Source: Pseudoneurospora amorphoporcata (lineage: Eukaryota; Ascomycota; Sordariomycetes; Sordariales; Sordariaceae). Taken from it: 64,000 nt of DNA. Position numbers and translations under genes: made by a program. Positions 1 through 11,990 of this stretch are shown piece by piece (within the stretch, counting starts at the first letter, position 1; every line of letters starts with the position of its first letter). The stretch covers positions 186,001 to 250,000 of the forward strand of contig MU859081.1 in NCBI GenBank assembly GCA_033297205.1, given 5' to 3'. The notes beneath the pieces were generated by a model. The model did no database searches. It saw only the letters and a program-made list of their open reading frames with translations, and was not told the origin of the DNA.

Positions 1-249
1 CAAATCAGGGAGCTTCCAGGACAACCCATTCTGGACACAACTCCCACTCCATTCGTTCCTCACACGACCAGGTCCCTCCGGCCCACGCTAGCCTCCAGGC
101 CCCAGCTTCTATGTCATTGACCCGACCACGGGCAATTGTGGCCTCTTCAGCTCCGGTCCGCTATAACAACCTCTTTTGTTCGCCGCCTTTTGGCTTCGTT
201 GCTGTCTCCGAACCTTTGATTTTTCCTCCATCCCGCTCCATCCAGTCTT

Positions 250-261
250 GGGGGGGGGGGG
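250..261 (+). repeat. poly-G tract (12 G)
   Basis: Twelve consecutive G on the + strand, about 70 bp before the long poly-C tract. Together the two make a strongly strand-asymmetric stretch upstream of the KH-protein gene. Confidence 0.95.
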
Positions 262-329
262 TGCGCCATAAAAAACACTATTGTTTGCGGCCTTTTTGGT
301 TTGTTGGGTTGTCCGAACATTTTTTTTTT

Positions 330-377
330 CCCCCCCCCCCCCCCCCCCCCCCCACCCCCCCCCCCCCCCCCCCCCCC
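330..377 (+). repeat. C24-A-C23 homopolymer tract
   Basis: Twenty-four C, a single A at 354, then twenty-three C, preceded by a T run. The G-rich complement could form G-quadruplexes and the C strand an i-motif. The exact length may be unreliable because homopolymers slip in sequencing and replication. Confidence 0.9.
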
Positions 378-876
378 TTTTTCTTTCTCCCTTCCTCTTA
401 GAGACTCCTCGAGTTCCTCCCATTGAGGTTCCCCTTCTTCCCCTTCAACACCCCCAGGATCGATCGCCAGTCCGGTGCATGATGCTATAGAAAGACCAAC
501 AATAAGCTTGCCACCTATTGTCATCGAGTCTCCTCGCCCGTTTTCCCCTCCGTCTCGTCTTATCTGTCCTGCTTGGATTAGTTTTTTTACCCTTCGGTAT
601 TTCCCAGGCATTGCCGAACATTTAACCACCACACCACACACACGCGGACTTTATAAGCTTCGAGCTGCCAGGTGGTCCTTTTCTCCCAACACAATTTTTA
701 ATCAACGTCACTACTTTCCGGCGCTGTGAGTTACACCAACCTGCTCCCACCCCCGCAACTGAGCCACTTACTTCAGCCTGCTTCCCTTGGTTGTTTCTAC
801 CTACCTGCTACCCTGACCTGCCCCTTCTGTCCCCTTTCCCCTTCACACTCTTGACGAGCAACGAAACGGGTTTGGA

Positions 877-1104
877 ATGTTTCAGGCCGCGGAAACCACC
901 AACGCTGCAGTTCCCCTCTCGGCCTCGACATCCCGTCCCGGATACCGACCCCTAATCTGCCACACAGTTCCCAAGCTATATCCCTACCTCTCTACTCTAG
1001 CAAGCCATCTAACCACCACCACTTCATCAGATAACGAGAAGCGCCTGTTCCGTACCTCCAGTTCTTTGGTACTTTATCGCCTTTTATCATCACCACCATC
1101 ATAA
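877..1104 (+). CDS. Possible upstream ORF (75 codons) abutting the Scp160 start
   Basis: An ATG at 877 opens a 75-codon frame. Its TAA stop (1102-1104) shares its last A with the ATG of the main gene (TAATG). The peptide is Ser/Thr/Pro-rich with no recognisable domain. If the transcript begins upstream of 877, this arrangement would allow termination-reinitiation control of the main ORF. Whether it is translated cannot be told from sequence, and it may simply lie in the leader by chance. Confidence 0.3.
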   Translation: MFQAAETTNAAVPLSASTSRPGYRPLICHTVPKLYPYLSTLASHLTTTTSSDNEKRLFRTSSSLVLYRLLSSPPS

Positions 1105-4100
1105 TGGCCGACTCGACCGAGCAGTCAGCTGCCGCGCAGCTCTTGCAACAGCATCTGGAGACAGCTTCCAATGCCGGCCCCTCCCATCGCGTCCTTGTCG
1201 AGGAGGTTGAGGACGAGGATCTTCACAAGCCCGTCTCTAGCTCCGAGACCTCCGCCGCGCCCAAGCCCGCTCCTAAGCCCAAGACCCTCGACACGCAATC
1301 CCGCGAGCTGTTCCCCGAGCTGGGCGGACCCAAGCCCAAAGCCAGTGTTGTTGCCCCCATCTGGGGTGCCAAGAACAACGCCAATGGAAGCACCAATGGC
1401 GCCGGTCCGGCCAACGGCACCCCGCAGACTTCGGCACCGCCTTCCGGTGTTAGCACCCCGATCGGCTCCGGACGGCAAGGGCCCGGGCCACACCCGTTGA
1501 GCATTCCGGGTCGCAATGTCGAAACCATGTTGCTTGACCCGCCCCACATCCTTCCCAGGACTCAGCTCAAGCGTCCTCTTCCCGATATTCTGAAGGACTT
1601 GAACCGCAAGGCGCGCGCCAACGTGACCATGCACGCTCTGGGTAACGGCCAGCTCAGGTTTGACGCTGTTGGTCCCCAAGAGCATGCTACCCAGGCGCTC
1701 AAGGACTTGATCAACCAAATCGGCACTAAGGTTGGTTTTGCCCAGACGCTTTGTTAACCCAATCGCGGATGATCGAGCTAACTCTCTCTTAGCAAAACAT
1801 CACCGTTGAGATCCCTTCGTCGGCGAGGGCGCACATTATCGGCAAGGGCGGTTCCACTATCAAGGCTATCCAGGAGAAGACTGGAGCGAGAATCCAGCTA
1901 CCAAAGGCTGACGAATCCCAGCCTCCCGCAGACGAGGACGATGATACCATGATCAACGTTCACGTCGAGGGTAACGCCTTTTCTGCTGCGGCCGCCAAGC
2001 AGGAAATTGAAAAGATCGCCGGTGAGCGCGCCGCCAACGTCCAGACCAAGCTGCGCAACATCCCCGCCGAGTTCTACCCATTTATCGCCGGACCCAAGAA
2101 CGACTTGGTACACAAGCTTGAAGAAGACCTGGGAGTTCAGATCCGCGTTCCTCCCCTCCAGGGACGGTCCCTGCAACCCCCTGTTGTCCCTGCTCCTGGG
2201 CAACGTCCCATCTTTGCGCCCGCTCCTCAGGACTACAACATTCAGCTCGCCGGTGAGCGTACCGCTGTTCAAAATGCGAGGGCCGCCATTGAGCGACGTG
2301 CCGAGGAGCTTCGCCGTCAGCTTGCTCTTGAGCAGCTGTCGATCCAGCACGGCCGTCACCAGTTCATTATCGGTGACAGGGGTGTGCCTCTTGACCAGTT
2401 CTTCGAGGACACCGGGTGCGCCATCATCCTCCCTAGCGATGAGGATGATGATATGGTAACCATTATTGGACCTCAAGACGACGTGAACCGCGGTCTCGAC
2501 AAGGCCATGGACCTCGCTATGAACATGCAATGCTCCAATATCGACATCTCCAGATTCCACCGTCAGGCTCCTGGAGGCGCTGCGGCTCATGCCCGCAACG
2601 TGACCCGTTATCTTCGTCAGCGGAAGGCCATTGAGCAGCTCGAGAGGCAACACAATGTTCAGGTGAACACTCCTTACTCGAACGAGGGTGCTTTGCCTTG
2701 GGAGCTTTATGCTCGTGATGGCAAGAACGCCATTAGGGCCCAGTCCGAAATCAAGGGTCTTGTGGACAGCCACCCTCCTGCTCGCATCCAGGCTGTTCAG
2801 GTTGATCCTTTCTTCCACAGTTACATCCGCAAGGATATTACTCCCCGTGTCAGACAGGATTACAGGGTCCAGTTGGTCGTCCCTGAAACTACTGAGGCCA
2901 ACGCCCCTGTTCTCTTGGTGTATGAGGGACCTTCTAGCCCTACCAGCTACGAGATCCCTCGCGGTCCGCCTAGCCAGTCCGAGGTTAGCGAAATGCAGAA
3001 GTGGTTGCAGGACGCCCGCCACCACATCCTCGGCCTTGTCAACCAGCAAGAGGAGATCATTCAGGCATCTTTGGATGTTCCCCAGAAGTACCACACCAAG
3101 CTCAGGAACTTTATTCGCCAGGAGCAGGACGAGCGTAGGAGTCAAGAGAAGATCCCCGCTCGTGTCTTTAACATCGGCACCACGGTCAACATCAAGGGCC
3201 CTCGTTCTGCTGTCGAGAACCTTGCTTCCAAGTGCGAGGCTTTCATCGAGCAAGAGAAGGCTGACGAGAAGGAGCGTGGCTTCACTTTGGACTTTGAATT
3301 CCCGCAGAAGTATGCTAATCACCTGATTGGCAAGGGCGGTAGCAACATCCGTGAGCTCCGTGAGAAATTCGATGTTGATATCCAGGTTCAGGACGGTAAG
3401 GTTGAGCTTAAGGGTCCCAAGGCCAAGGCTGAGGCGGCCAAGACCCACATTCTTGCTTTGGGCCGTCAGCTCCAGGATGAGGCCACTCACATCCTCAAGA
3501 TCGACCCGCAGTTCCATCGGGCCTTGATCGGTGCTCAGGGGGCGCAGATCAATCGACTACAAACTCGCTACAAGGTCTTGATTTTCTTCCCTCGCACTCA
3601 AAAGGCCTCCAACGACGACGAGTCTGCTGCTGAGGCTTCTGATGCCGGCAAGCCGCGCCGCCAACAGGCTGCTGACGAAGTCATCGTTCGCGGACCTAAG
3701 CGTGGTGCTGACGAGGCTCGTGACGAGCTGCTCTCTTTGCTGCAGTACCTGAAGGATACTTCCTACACTGCTACCGTTACTGTGCAGCAAAAGCAGATTC
3801 CTTCGCTTATTGGTTCTGGCGGTGCTGCTCTCGATGCGCTCCGTAACGAGACCAAGGCTGTCATCGACATCCCCAGTGCTCGTGACACTGCCGACGGCCT
3901 TGTTGAGATTCAGATCAAGGGCACTAAGGAGGCCGTTGCTGCTGCCAAGAAGGCCTTGGAGGCGAAGAAGGCCGTCTTTGAGGATACCGTTGTCAAGACT
4001 ATCGAGGTTGACAGGAAGTACCACAGAAGCCTTATTGGCGCAGGTGGTAAGTTACTGTCACACGTCAAGCTCATGCTGCAAAACATGTACTAACTTTGCT

Positions 4101-5085
4101 CTCCGTAGGCTCTACCATCCGTGACATTGTTGTCAAGGCCGGCGGCTCCGACGATCGTCGCGAAATTGCTCGTGCTGTGCAGTTCCCCAAGCAGGAAAAC
4201 AGCGATAACACCATCAAGATTGAGGGTCGTACCTCGGTCGTCGACAGCATCATTGAGCAAATCGAGGCTATCGTTGCTGAGCGCCAAAACCAGGTTACCG
4301 AGGTTATTGAGGTCCCTGTCGAGAAGCACAGATCTCTTATCGGCCGTGGTGGCGATGTCAAGCGCGGTCTCGAGTCTCAGTTCAAGGTCTCCATCGACGT
4401 CCCTCGTCAGGGCAGCGGCCAGACCGGCATCAAGATTGTCGGCCAGTCTGCCGATGTCGAGAAGGCCAAGGCTCACATCCAGACCTTGACTAAGGATCAA
4501 CCCGGCGAGACTCTTCAGGTCCCCCGCGCTCTCCACCATTCGGTGTCCAACAACGGCCAGATCTTCAGGAGGTTGAAGAGCGACCACCATGTCACCGTTG
4601 ACCATGCGGGTCACTCCATTCCCGCCAAGCCTGCCGCCCCGGCCAGTCTCCGTGCCAATGGCGGTTCTCTTCCTTTGATTACTGATGACGAGGAGTCAAC
4701 TGCCGACGCGCACTCCTGGACTGTTGTTGACCAGACCTCGACCGAGGAGGGTGACATCCCTTGGGTTATCCGCGGCTCTCCTGAGAACATTGAGAAGGCC
4801 AAGAAGATCATCGAGAATGCGATTGAGCAGGCCAAGAAGGAGGATGCCATTGGCTACCTCATCTTGCCCGATCCCAGCACCTATCGCTACGTGATCGGCC
4901 AGGGTGGCGCCAAGGTCAACCAGATTCGCAAGCAGAGCGGCTGCAAGATCACTGTCCCCCGCGACCAGGCCAAGGGTGAGGCTATTGAGGTTGTCGGTAC
5001 CAAGGAGGGTGTTGAAAAGGCCAAGGACTTGATCCTGGCCGCCGTCAAGGAAGGCCAGAATGCCAGCAGGTCGCCTAGAGAGTAG
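1104..5085 (+). CDS. Scp160/vigilin-type multi-KH RNA-binding protein
   Basis: Predicted exons are 1104-1730, 1793-4046 and 4109-5085, giving 1285 aa (yeast Scp160 is about 1220). Both introns are 62 nt GT-AG. The second has a TACTAAC branch site at 4088 and GTAAGT donor at 4047. A disordered N-terminus (about 1-190, Ala/Pro/Asn-rich) is followed by serial KH domains. Clear GxxG RNA-binding loops read GKGG (about residue 226), GKGG (722), GAQG (789), GSGG (883), GAGG (958), GRGG (1038) and GQGG (1225). More degenerate KH copies lie between them. The family binds ribosomes and mRNA on the cytosolic and ER side and affects translation and chromosome segregation. The start is chosen because it opens the frame that splices correctly, and upstream frames are low-complexity. 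It stands alone on the + strand and converges with vps25. Confidence 0.93.
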
Positions 5086-5964
5086 AGTTCTCATTTGTGA
5101 AGGCATCGGATGTTGGCGAAATCTGGTAATGCTGGAAGTTAGGTAATACCTGTTTGACGGGCATCTGAAGGAGGGCCCAAAAAACACACATGGTCGGAGA
5201 CTTTGCGCTCCATCAAGCGATACCTTATACCTCTCTGATCCTGGCTTTCTTTTCTTTAACTATATCATGGGAGGATGGATGACATTTTATGGCCACTAAA
5301 ATTTCTGGGAATGGTTCAGAAAAAAAAAGAGGTGGTTGACGCAGGTTAAAGACACAAATGAGGAAGAAGAATTAATCCATTCACGGTTCACTGGTTAGAA
5401 GACGAGAATGACGCGACTTCCCTTGACATGTGCAGTGTTTGTACTTCTTATTATTGCCCATTTTTTTATGTTCCTTGCATATCAACTCCAACAAGCACGA
5501 TCTAGGCTCCCTTGATGTCATGGCAGTTACTGACGGTATTGTATTATGTAAATAAGTAAGTGAGCATGATGTACACTACAATCAAAATCAGACAGTTAAC
5601 TCTAGGATTCATGAATACGGCCACATACTGCTGCACCGCTATGTCATCTCTCCCTTCAAATCCCGGAACTCAACATCTTGTAATATCCCCCGTCTTTGTA
5701 AGGTGCTTAACATTGGATCACATTCCATGGATCAACACACCGGCCTCATCCATCCTCAGCCTCCTCCCAAAATAAACAGAGCATGTTGATTAACCCATCC
5801 CTCTACGTATCACCACATATTTCATGGCCCTTTCTAATGTCCTCCTAGCCGTGCTTCTGTTATCCACGGCCAACCAGCCCAAAACTCCCCGTCTGTCCCT
5901 TTCCTCCATTTCCCTATCCTTCCATCCATCCATTCATCCATCTCTCCCCCTCTCGCGCCCTGGT
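5086..5964. other. Convergent intergenic region, scp160 / vps25
   Basis: This region must hold the two facing 3' UTRs. It is AT-richer than the genes, with short A/T runs and CCAT-type simple sequence near 5925-5945. No ORF with coding character is seen. Confidence 0.6.
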
Positions 5965-6654
5965 CTAAAAGAATTTAACGCCCAAAGAATCCTCTCCACT
6001 CTGAAAGATCTGCGCCTTGCCCCTCTTCACCACCGTGCCTAGCGCCTTGACAAGCACATCCCCATCCATGCCCCAAATCTCCGTCCCCCTCGTCCCCTCT
6101 CCCTCTCTCAGCTCGTAAACCGTCAACACGCTTCCCCTCTGTGCAGTCTCTTCCACCCAGCTTTCAATCAACGACCCCCATTCCTCTGGTGTCCGCCAGT
6201 AAATAAATGCTTCCCCCCCGTCTTCCCCTCCTCCCGCTCCGCCGCCGCCCCTGCTTCCTGACCCGTCCTTTTTGGTTGAACCAGAACCAAGAGGAACGTA
6301 CTCGGCCCGCCCATCCTTCCTCAAAAAGTCAATTAGGGATTTAATGTCGGCTAGCGCCAGCCGACGGTTGATCCGCGGGTTATGGAAGGGGAGGACGTCG
6401 GGTGAGAGAGACACCCTAAAGAGTCGGTGGTGCCGGCAGTACGACAGCAAGAGGGTGGACCATTTGGTTAGTTGGGCGTGGTGCGTCGTTAGGTTGGTTT
6501 GGCGGGTGAAGAAGGGCGGGAAGAAGAACTCGCGCGGGAAGGGGTAGGTGTCGTTTGGGAGGAGGGTGGTGGTGGTGGTGGTGGTGGTGCCTGTTGTTGA
6601 CGTTTGAGGAGGAGTGGACGAGGAGGTGGCGGTTTCGGGAGGTGTTGTTGACAT
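5965..6654 (-). CDS. Vps25, ESCRT-II subunit
   Basis: Single-exon 229-aa protein if started at the ATG at 6654, which has a CAAAATG context. Upstream in-frame codons (to 6792) lack an ATG. After a Thr/Ser-rich N-terminus with an eight-Thr run comes the family hallmark PPFF-containing segment (FPREFFFPPFF), then two winged-helix repeats. The second contains WRTPEEWGSLIESWV and the protein ends GVKFF, as in human and yeast Vps25. ESCRT-II sorts ubiquitinated membrane proteins into multivesicular bodies, and Vps25 recruits ESCRT-III (Vps20). The run of ACC codons (GGT repeat, about 6565-6590 on the + strand) and a Gly-rich insert between the two repeats are lineage decorations. Confidence is high from the conserved motifs. 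Confidence 0.92.
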   Translation of the reverse strand: MSTTPPETATSSSTPPQTSTTGTTTTTTTTLLPNDTYPFPREFFFPPFFTRQTNLTTHHAQLTKWSTLLLSYCRHHRLFRVSLSPDVLPFHNPRINRRLALADIKSLIDFLRKDGRAEYVPLGSGSTKKDGSGSRGGGGAGGGEDGGEAFIYWRTPEEWGSLIESWVEETAQRGSVLTVYELREGEGTRGTEIWGMDGDVLVKALGTVVKRGKAQIFQSGEDSLGVKFF

Positions 6655-7391
6655 TTTGGATGGATTTGGGGGGTTGAGACACCGGGTTGGTAGCTTGAGC
6701 TTGAGTTTGGTCGGGTTGTAGATGATGTTCTGAGTTTGGTAAGATTTGGCTGGTGACCTCAGATGATGATGTGTAGGACACAACGTAGACAATCCCGAAG
6801 TAAGTGGTTGTGAGGCGGTTGATGAGAAAGTTGAAAGTGTGATCTGTGTGTGGGAACAACCGTTCCTAACTTCCTGGGCCGGCGTTCGGTCCGGGGAAGT
6901 TGAAGCTCGTGGTTAGTGGGGTTGTAGGTTTCAGCTCCGGGCCGCATCATCAGTGGGGCTGTCAAGCTCTGAGCTTAAATCACCCCCCTGGCACTGAATG
7001 ACAGGAACGGTTAGGGATTCCCGTCTGTGTGGGACTATCAACTCGGATACCTTATAGACAGGCGATGTACCCCAGGCACCTATATCACGATATGGGATTT
7101 CAATGTCAATGCTACACGGGCAAGCAAGCAGAGGCTCGCAAAAAGTCCATCCATAGCAATAAAGTGGCATTACTCATAACAAGCAACTCAAGTCCGACTA
7201 ACGCCTGGCTCATCATGTCCATCAAGCAAGCATCCAAGATAATAACCTGACAGTAGTAGTAGTCCCATACAATTCATATTCTCACAAATGCTTTCCCCAT
7301 CCAATCCAATCCAATCCATACAATCCAACATTGTGAATATGAACAGTTGAAAAGAAACAGTTGTGGTTTTTGCTTTCGTCGACACCGTGAC
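6655..7391. other. Intergenic region, vps25 promoter and ndc80 3' side
   Basis: About 740 bp between two minus-strand genes. It holds the vps25 promoter and leader near 6655-6900 and the ndc80 3' UTR near 7250-7391. A short tandem of ATCCA/CCAAT units lies at about 7296-7325. No gene is seen. Confidence 0.55.
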
Positions 7392-9834
7392 TCAAACATC
7401 GACCATCGGGGTATCTTCATCCTCCATCTCCTGGTCGTCAATTCCCAACTCCTGTTCGAGCTCGTCTGCTACAAAAGTCTCGTACTCCTCCAGACTTCGC
7501 TGGACGTGCATCTTGAACTTGATGACATCGTTGAGCATGCGCATGGTTTCAGTGTGTAGCTCCTCCCGAAGGGCGTTGGCTCGGAGCGTGAGCTGCTCAT
7601 ACCTGTTTGTCCACTTGTTAGCACACTTGGTCTGATCACGGAAAGAGTCATGGAAAACCTACTCGATGTTGGTGTTCATCTCCCTCTGCTCCATGAGCTG
7701 CACGGACTCAGACAGTTGTGCCCGCATCTTGGCGAGCTCTTTCTCCATCTTCTCGATCTGGGCATCTGAAGCCATTTTCTGGGCGTTGGTGACCTGGACT
7801 CAACGTTAGCATGGGCGATACCGAGTATGGAGGACAAGCAGCCATGTCTTACCTCTTTAGTCTTCTCATACTCCTCCTCTGCCGCCCGCACCCGATGTTC
7901 AAGGGCTTCGACCTCATTACGCTTATCTTCGATCGCCTCCTTAGCGCGATCAAGCAAGTCGTGGTCTTCCATCATGACATCCATGGCTACCTTCCTCCTC
8001 TCGGAGACCTCCTTCCTGAGCGCCAGAAAGTTGTTCTTAACTTGGCCTCGAAGATCCAGATTCAAGATGTGCGCAGGCTGGTATCCCGTCGTGGAGTCGG
8101 CCAGCAACCTCTCGTTCTCCACGCCACCCAGTGGCTGCCCGTTTGGCCCTAGTACGCCTTGCATCGATGATGCAAAGTTGGGCGTCCCCTCGTTCACGGT
8201 TACCTGCAACTCGAAGTTCTTCCCCTTGGCATTGACCGCCGTGGCTGGGATTAGACCAATCTGGTAGGCGACCGTGTTGTACTTTTCGACCAGCCGCTCG
8301 AGCTCGTCCAGGCGCTGGCTCGCCTCCATCTCGCGCTCGGTGACCTTCTTTTTGACGTCTTCGAGCCTCTGGGAAGCGGACTCGATGCTCCTTTGAAGAC
8401 GTTCCCGCTCCGAGGTCATGCGGTCAATATCCTGCATGCTGATCCCCTGGTCGTCCACCGCCTTCTGCATTTGTCGCCGCTCCTCCTCGGCCTCCTTCAG
8501 CTCGACATGGAGCTTGCCTAGCTCCTCCTGCAGAACCTGGATACGGTTTTCGTACTTTTCTGTCCGTTGCATGGCCAGTGTGTTGTACTCTTCGAACTTG
8601 ATTTTGTCCTCCTCCATGATTTTGAAGTGGTTGTCCAAGATGGCCGGGTCGGGTGTCGACTTTTCGAGCTCCTGAATCTCCTTCAACAGGCGGGCGTTTT
8701 CCCCTTCGAGAATCTCCAGTTCTTGGATATACTTGGCGTTGGAACGTTCAAAGGCCTCCGCCATCCCCTGCACATGCGGCTGTAGGGCCCTCTCCACGTC
8801 TTCATCACCTGCTTCGTCATCCATATTGAGCCAGTCCTGGTATGCGCTGGTGAGGAAATCAAAGATGATCTGGTCGCCCGCAATGTCGACTCCGGCTTCC
8901 ATACAGGCGTCGTCGTACTGGTGTCGGGCGAATCCTTCTAGCATTTGTGCCAGCTGCATCATCCAGTGCAGCAATCCCAAGAAGGTGCTCCAATTCTGAC
9001 CTCCAACCGCGGCGATTTGGCTCTTGGTGATGCTCTTTTCGTATGGATATCGCAACTGTTTGAGTAACGGCGGCACCTCCTGGTCGATATTCTTTTGAAA
9101 GCGGTAGCTCGGGTCTATCCTGTGGTAAAGCCATTGAAACAAGTAGTTGAAGTCCTTCTGTGTTGGCGACTTTGTGAAGTTGTCGGACAGCTTGTGGTTC
9201 ATCTCCATCTCGAAATTGTTCTTGGCTAGGTACTCGAGCAACTCCTGGCCAATGCGATTCTGGAATTGGCGGTCCTTGAGGGGCCGCGGATCGCGAGGCA
9301 CGCCGGCGGGCTGGGGCGCTTGCTGGAAGAAGCTCATATGCCCACCAGCCAAGGGACCTCCGCCGACGGCCGATGGTCGCGCGCTCGGGCGGTAGACGCT
9401 ACTTCGTCGGTCGAGTTCTTGCGATGATCGAGGGATACCGGAGCTGCCTGGGGTGCCATAGGGTTTGAACTGCGACGTGTTCATGTTATGAACCGACGCG
9501 CGCTTCACCGAGCCCAAGCCAATATCGGAAGATCGCTGGAAAAGAGGTTGGCTCGGTCGCGGGAGGGCGAGAGATTGCCTCCCCGACAGAGAGCGGCCAT
9601 GGCCCGTTCCTATCGTGCCGATCGTGCTTTGTCGCTTGAGTGTGGAGGGTGGTGCCGGAATGCCCGAGTTGAGGTTGACGCCATGGAGGGTCTACAGAGA
9701 GAGCAGAGTCAGTACGAAGGGGAGAGGGAGAGGTTTCGACCGAGGAGACACGTCATGAAGAAGTCACCGGGAAGAAGTCGCACCTCCCTTGGCCGTCGGA
9801 CACTCCATAGGCCTGCGTTGCTGTCTTGCGACAT
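7392..9834 (-). CDS. Ndc80/HEC1, kinetochore-microtubule attachment protein
   Basis: Four exons on the minus strand: 9834-9784, 9691-7853, 7793-7663 and 7602-7392, giving 743 aa. The three introns are GT-AG and the frame closes with TGA at 7394-7392. The basic Ser/Thr-rich tail holds the phospho-site type motif LKRQSTIGTIGTGHG. A calponin-homology domain lies at about residues 150-290 (DFNYLFQWLYHRIDPSYRF) and a long coiled coil at about 330-720. This order is diagnostic for Ndc80. The complex (with Nuf2, Spc24 and Spc25) forms the core microtubule coupler at kinetochores, and the tail is usually tuned by Aurora B. The first exon encodes only 17 residues and the start rests on splice prediction. 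The C-terminal exons keep the acidic end (QEMEDEDTPMVDV). Divergent from pex14. Confidence 0.93.
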
Positions 9835-10732
9835 GGCGGCGAAGGCCTTGTCAATCTGCCCTTTACTTCCGCCGTCCTAGTCGCGTGGGTGCCGTGATAA
9901 TATAAACAAACCTAAAAAAGGAAAAACTACTGAGATTCTGTCGGATAGATGCCGGCGATAATTCACGTGATGGTGGTTATTTCGGAAAGCTATGCGCCTT
10001 GAGCTAAGTAATGCTGTTCCAAAGGACAATGCGTCGATGCGAAACCGCAGTCGCGGATTTCGTCGTGTCCAAGCGATAAAGTACGGCAGCAATGCAGCTA
10101 AGGCCGGCATGGATAAGATGCCGTGAGAGAGCGGATGGTGGGGGAGGTTCCATGCTCCGTCAGAAGTGTAAACAAAAGAATACTTAAGGCGTGGGCCTGG
10201 GCCAAACAGTGCTCCAGTTTCCCCAAACATGGTCGGGACGGGAGGTCAAAGAGTGGATCCAAAGCGACCTTGAGGGTGTTGATTCGCTTCTGGTGCTTTT
10301 CAGCTCTGAACTTGCTGAGCCAGTCACTGCAGTGTTCAGCTGCGCTCTAGGCCTGTCGGAGGAAAAGGAGAATTAGGGGGAGATAGTGCTCTATCAGATC
10401 AGCATCTAACTAGGGGAATAATAGAGGTAGAGCTGATGAGCTGCTGTTAAGGTGCTACTGTTGATCTAGCACACAATCAGACCCCGGTCCCGTGAACCTC
10501 GGCTTCAGGACTCCATCCACACGCCCAGCCATCCCCCCCCGAATGCCATTCCATTGTTTCCACTTCCTGTCATCCCCATCGCATTCAGCCTCCGTCAACA
10601 ATCAAGTATCCCATCAACTGCCATCTGCCACCATCGCGTCGCGACTGTTCCGGCTGTCTGCTTCTTCCTCTCGTCTCCCCAGTCCCCACGAAGGAGCACC
10701 ATCTGTCGCATTTCTATTAAACAACATCAGTA
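9835..10732. other. Divergent promoter region, ndc80 / pex14
   Basis: About 900 bp separating the ndc80 start (-) from the pex14 start (+). CT-rich sequence at 10500-10720 looks like the pex14 leader. Open frames here do not resemble proteins and cross the pex14 exon 1 in the wrong frame. Confidence 0.6.
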
Positions 10733-11990
10733 ATGGCCATCCGCGAGGACCTGGTCGCTTCGGCGGCGCAGTGTATGTGTTCTGCCCCTTGTCTTGTCCC
10801 CCCTGCGACCTCTACATTGAGATTGTTGAAAGGCCAGAAGCTCACACGACCACAACAACACTACAGTTCTTCAAGACCCTAGTGTCGCCGCCTCGCCAAT
10901 CGAAAAGAGGATCGCTTTTCTCCAAGCAAAGAACCTCTCCCAGGAAGAAGTCAGCGCGGCGCTCGCCCGCGCCGAATCAGGAGGTCCACCGCCACCGTAC
11001 GCCCAGGCGCCCGCCTATGCTCAGTCGGCCGGACCCGTCGCAGCACAGGGTGGTTCTGCGCAGTACTACGGCTATCCTCCATACGCATGGCCGCAGTCAA
11101 CTACCGAGGGCCCTAGGAGGGACTGGAGGGACCTGTTCATTTTGGCAACCGTAGTCGGAGGCGCGTCGTACGGCCTGTACAATCTCGGCAAGGTAGGTCA
11201 TCCAAGCTGCTTGCAGTATGCATGAACGGAGATACTGACTGATCGGTAGCGCTATGTGTATCCTCTTATCGCTCCTCCCACGCCGGAGCGTCTCGAGCAG
11301 GACAAGAAGTCGGTTGACGAACAGTTTGATAAGACCTTTCAACTGGTTGAGCAGTTGGCCAAGGACACCGAAGTCCTCAAGGCTTCGGAACAGGAGAGGA
11401 CGGAGAGGCTCGACAATGCCCTCGAGGAGCTGGAGACCGTGGTTAGGGAACTCAAGACGGCCAACAGACGCAGGGACGACGAAGCGCAGAGAGTACGGGA
11501 CGATGTGCAAAATCTCAGGGACTCGATTCCAAGGGCACTCAACAACCAGAAGGACTTGACCGACAACAGGCTGCGTGAACTCAACACCGAGCTCAAGAGC
11601 CTCAAGACCCTCATCTCGCAACGCATGAACCCAACCGCCACCTCGACTAGCGTCAACAACTACCTTCGCCCCAACGCTAACGGAAACGCCACCCCTTCTT
11701 CGGTCCCTGTTACACCAGCCCTCGGCGGTGAGAATGTGGACCCCAACAGCAGAGCCGCGAGTATGCAGGATGAGCAACCCAGATACCAACAGGAGCAGCC
11801 CATCGTTCAGCCTGCTGCCCCCAAGCCTTCGCCTTTCAGCAGCGGAATCGCTTCCGCAGGCAAGCCGACTATCCCTGCTTGGCAGTTGGCCATGGCCAAC
11901 AAAACCGCCGCCTCGGCTTCGACGGTCGGAGTGACGAACGGTACTGCGAATGATGGAGCCAGCAGCAACGGAGGCGACGAAGCCGCTTAA
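10733..11990 (+). CDS. Pex14, peroxisomal docking-complex protein
   Basis: Three exons, 10733-10772, 10867-11192 and 11250-11990, giving 368 aa. Exon 1 is only 40 nt (MAIREDLVASAAQ) and is needed to begin the conserved N-terminal Pex5/Pex19-binding domain, which continues FLQDPSVAASPIEKRIAFL. A Pro/Ala/Tyr-rich linker follows, then a hydrophobic membrane segment at about 103-122 (LFILATVVGGASYGLYNLGK). After that come the RYVYPLIAPPTPERLEQDKK motif, a coiled coil (about 140-200) and a disordered tail. Pex14 docks cargo-loaded Pex5 at the peroxisome membrane and is part of the import pore. Splice sites are GTATGT/CAG and GTAGGT/TAG and the frame closes at TAA. Short for the family's disordered tail but complete in its conserved parts. 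Confidence 0.93.

Larger units (their letters stand above)
1..1103. other. Upstream region / leader of the Scp160 gene
   Basis: No complete gene is seen here. The stretch holds a G12 tract (250-261), a C24-A-C23 tract (330-377) and CT-rich sequence typical of a fungal promoter and 5' leader. Open frames over the tracts encode only low-complexity Pro or Gly runs and are taken as artefacts of base composition. An upstream ORF at 877-1104 is listed separately. Confidence 0.6.

Noticed and set aside
147..641. 164-codon minus-strand frame over the poly-C tract
   Set aside because: Consists of poly-Gly from the homopolymer, with no conserved sequence on either side.
1898..3517. 539-codon open frame antisense to the KH-protein gene
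   Set aside because: Exact shadow of strongly biased codons on the other strand. It lacks any domain, while the sense frame has seven GxxG loops.
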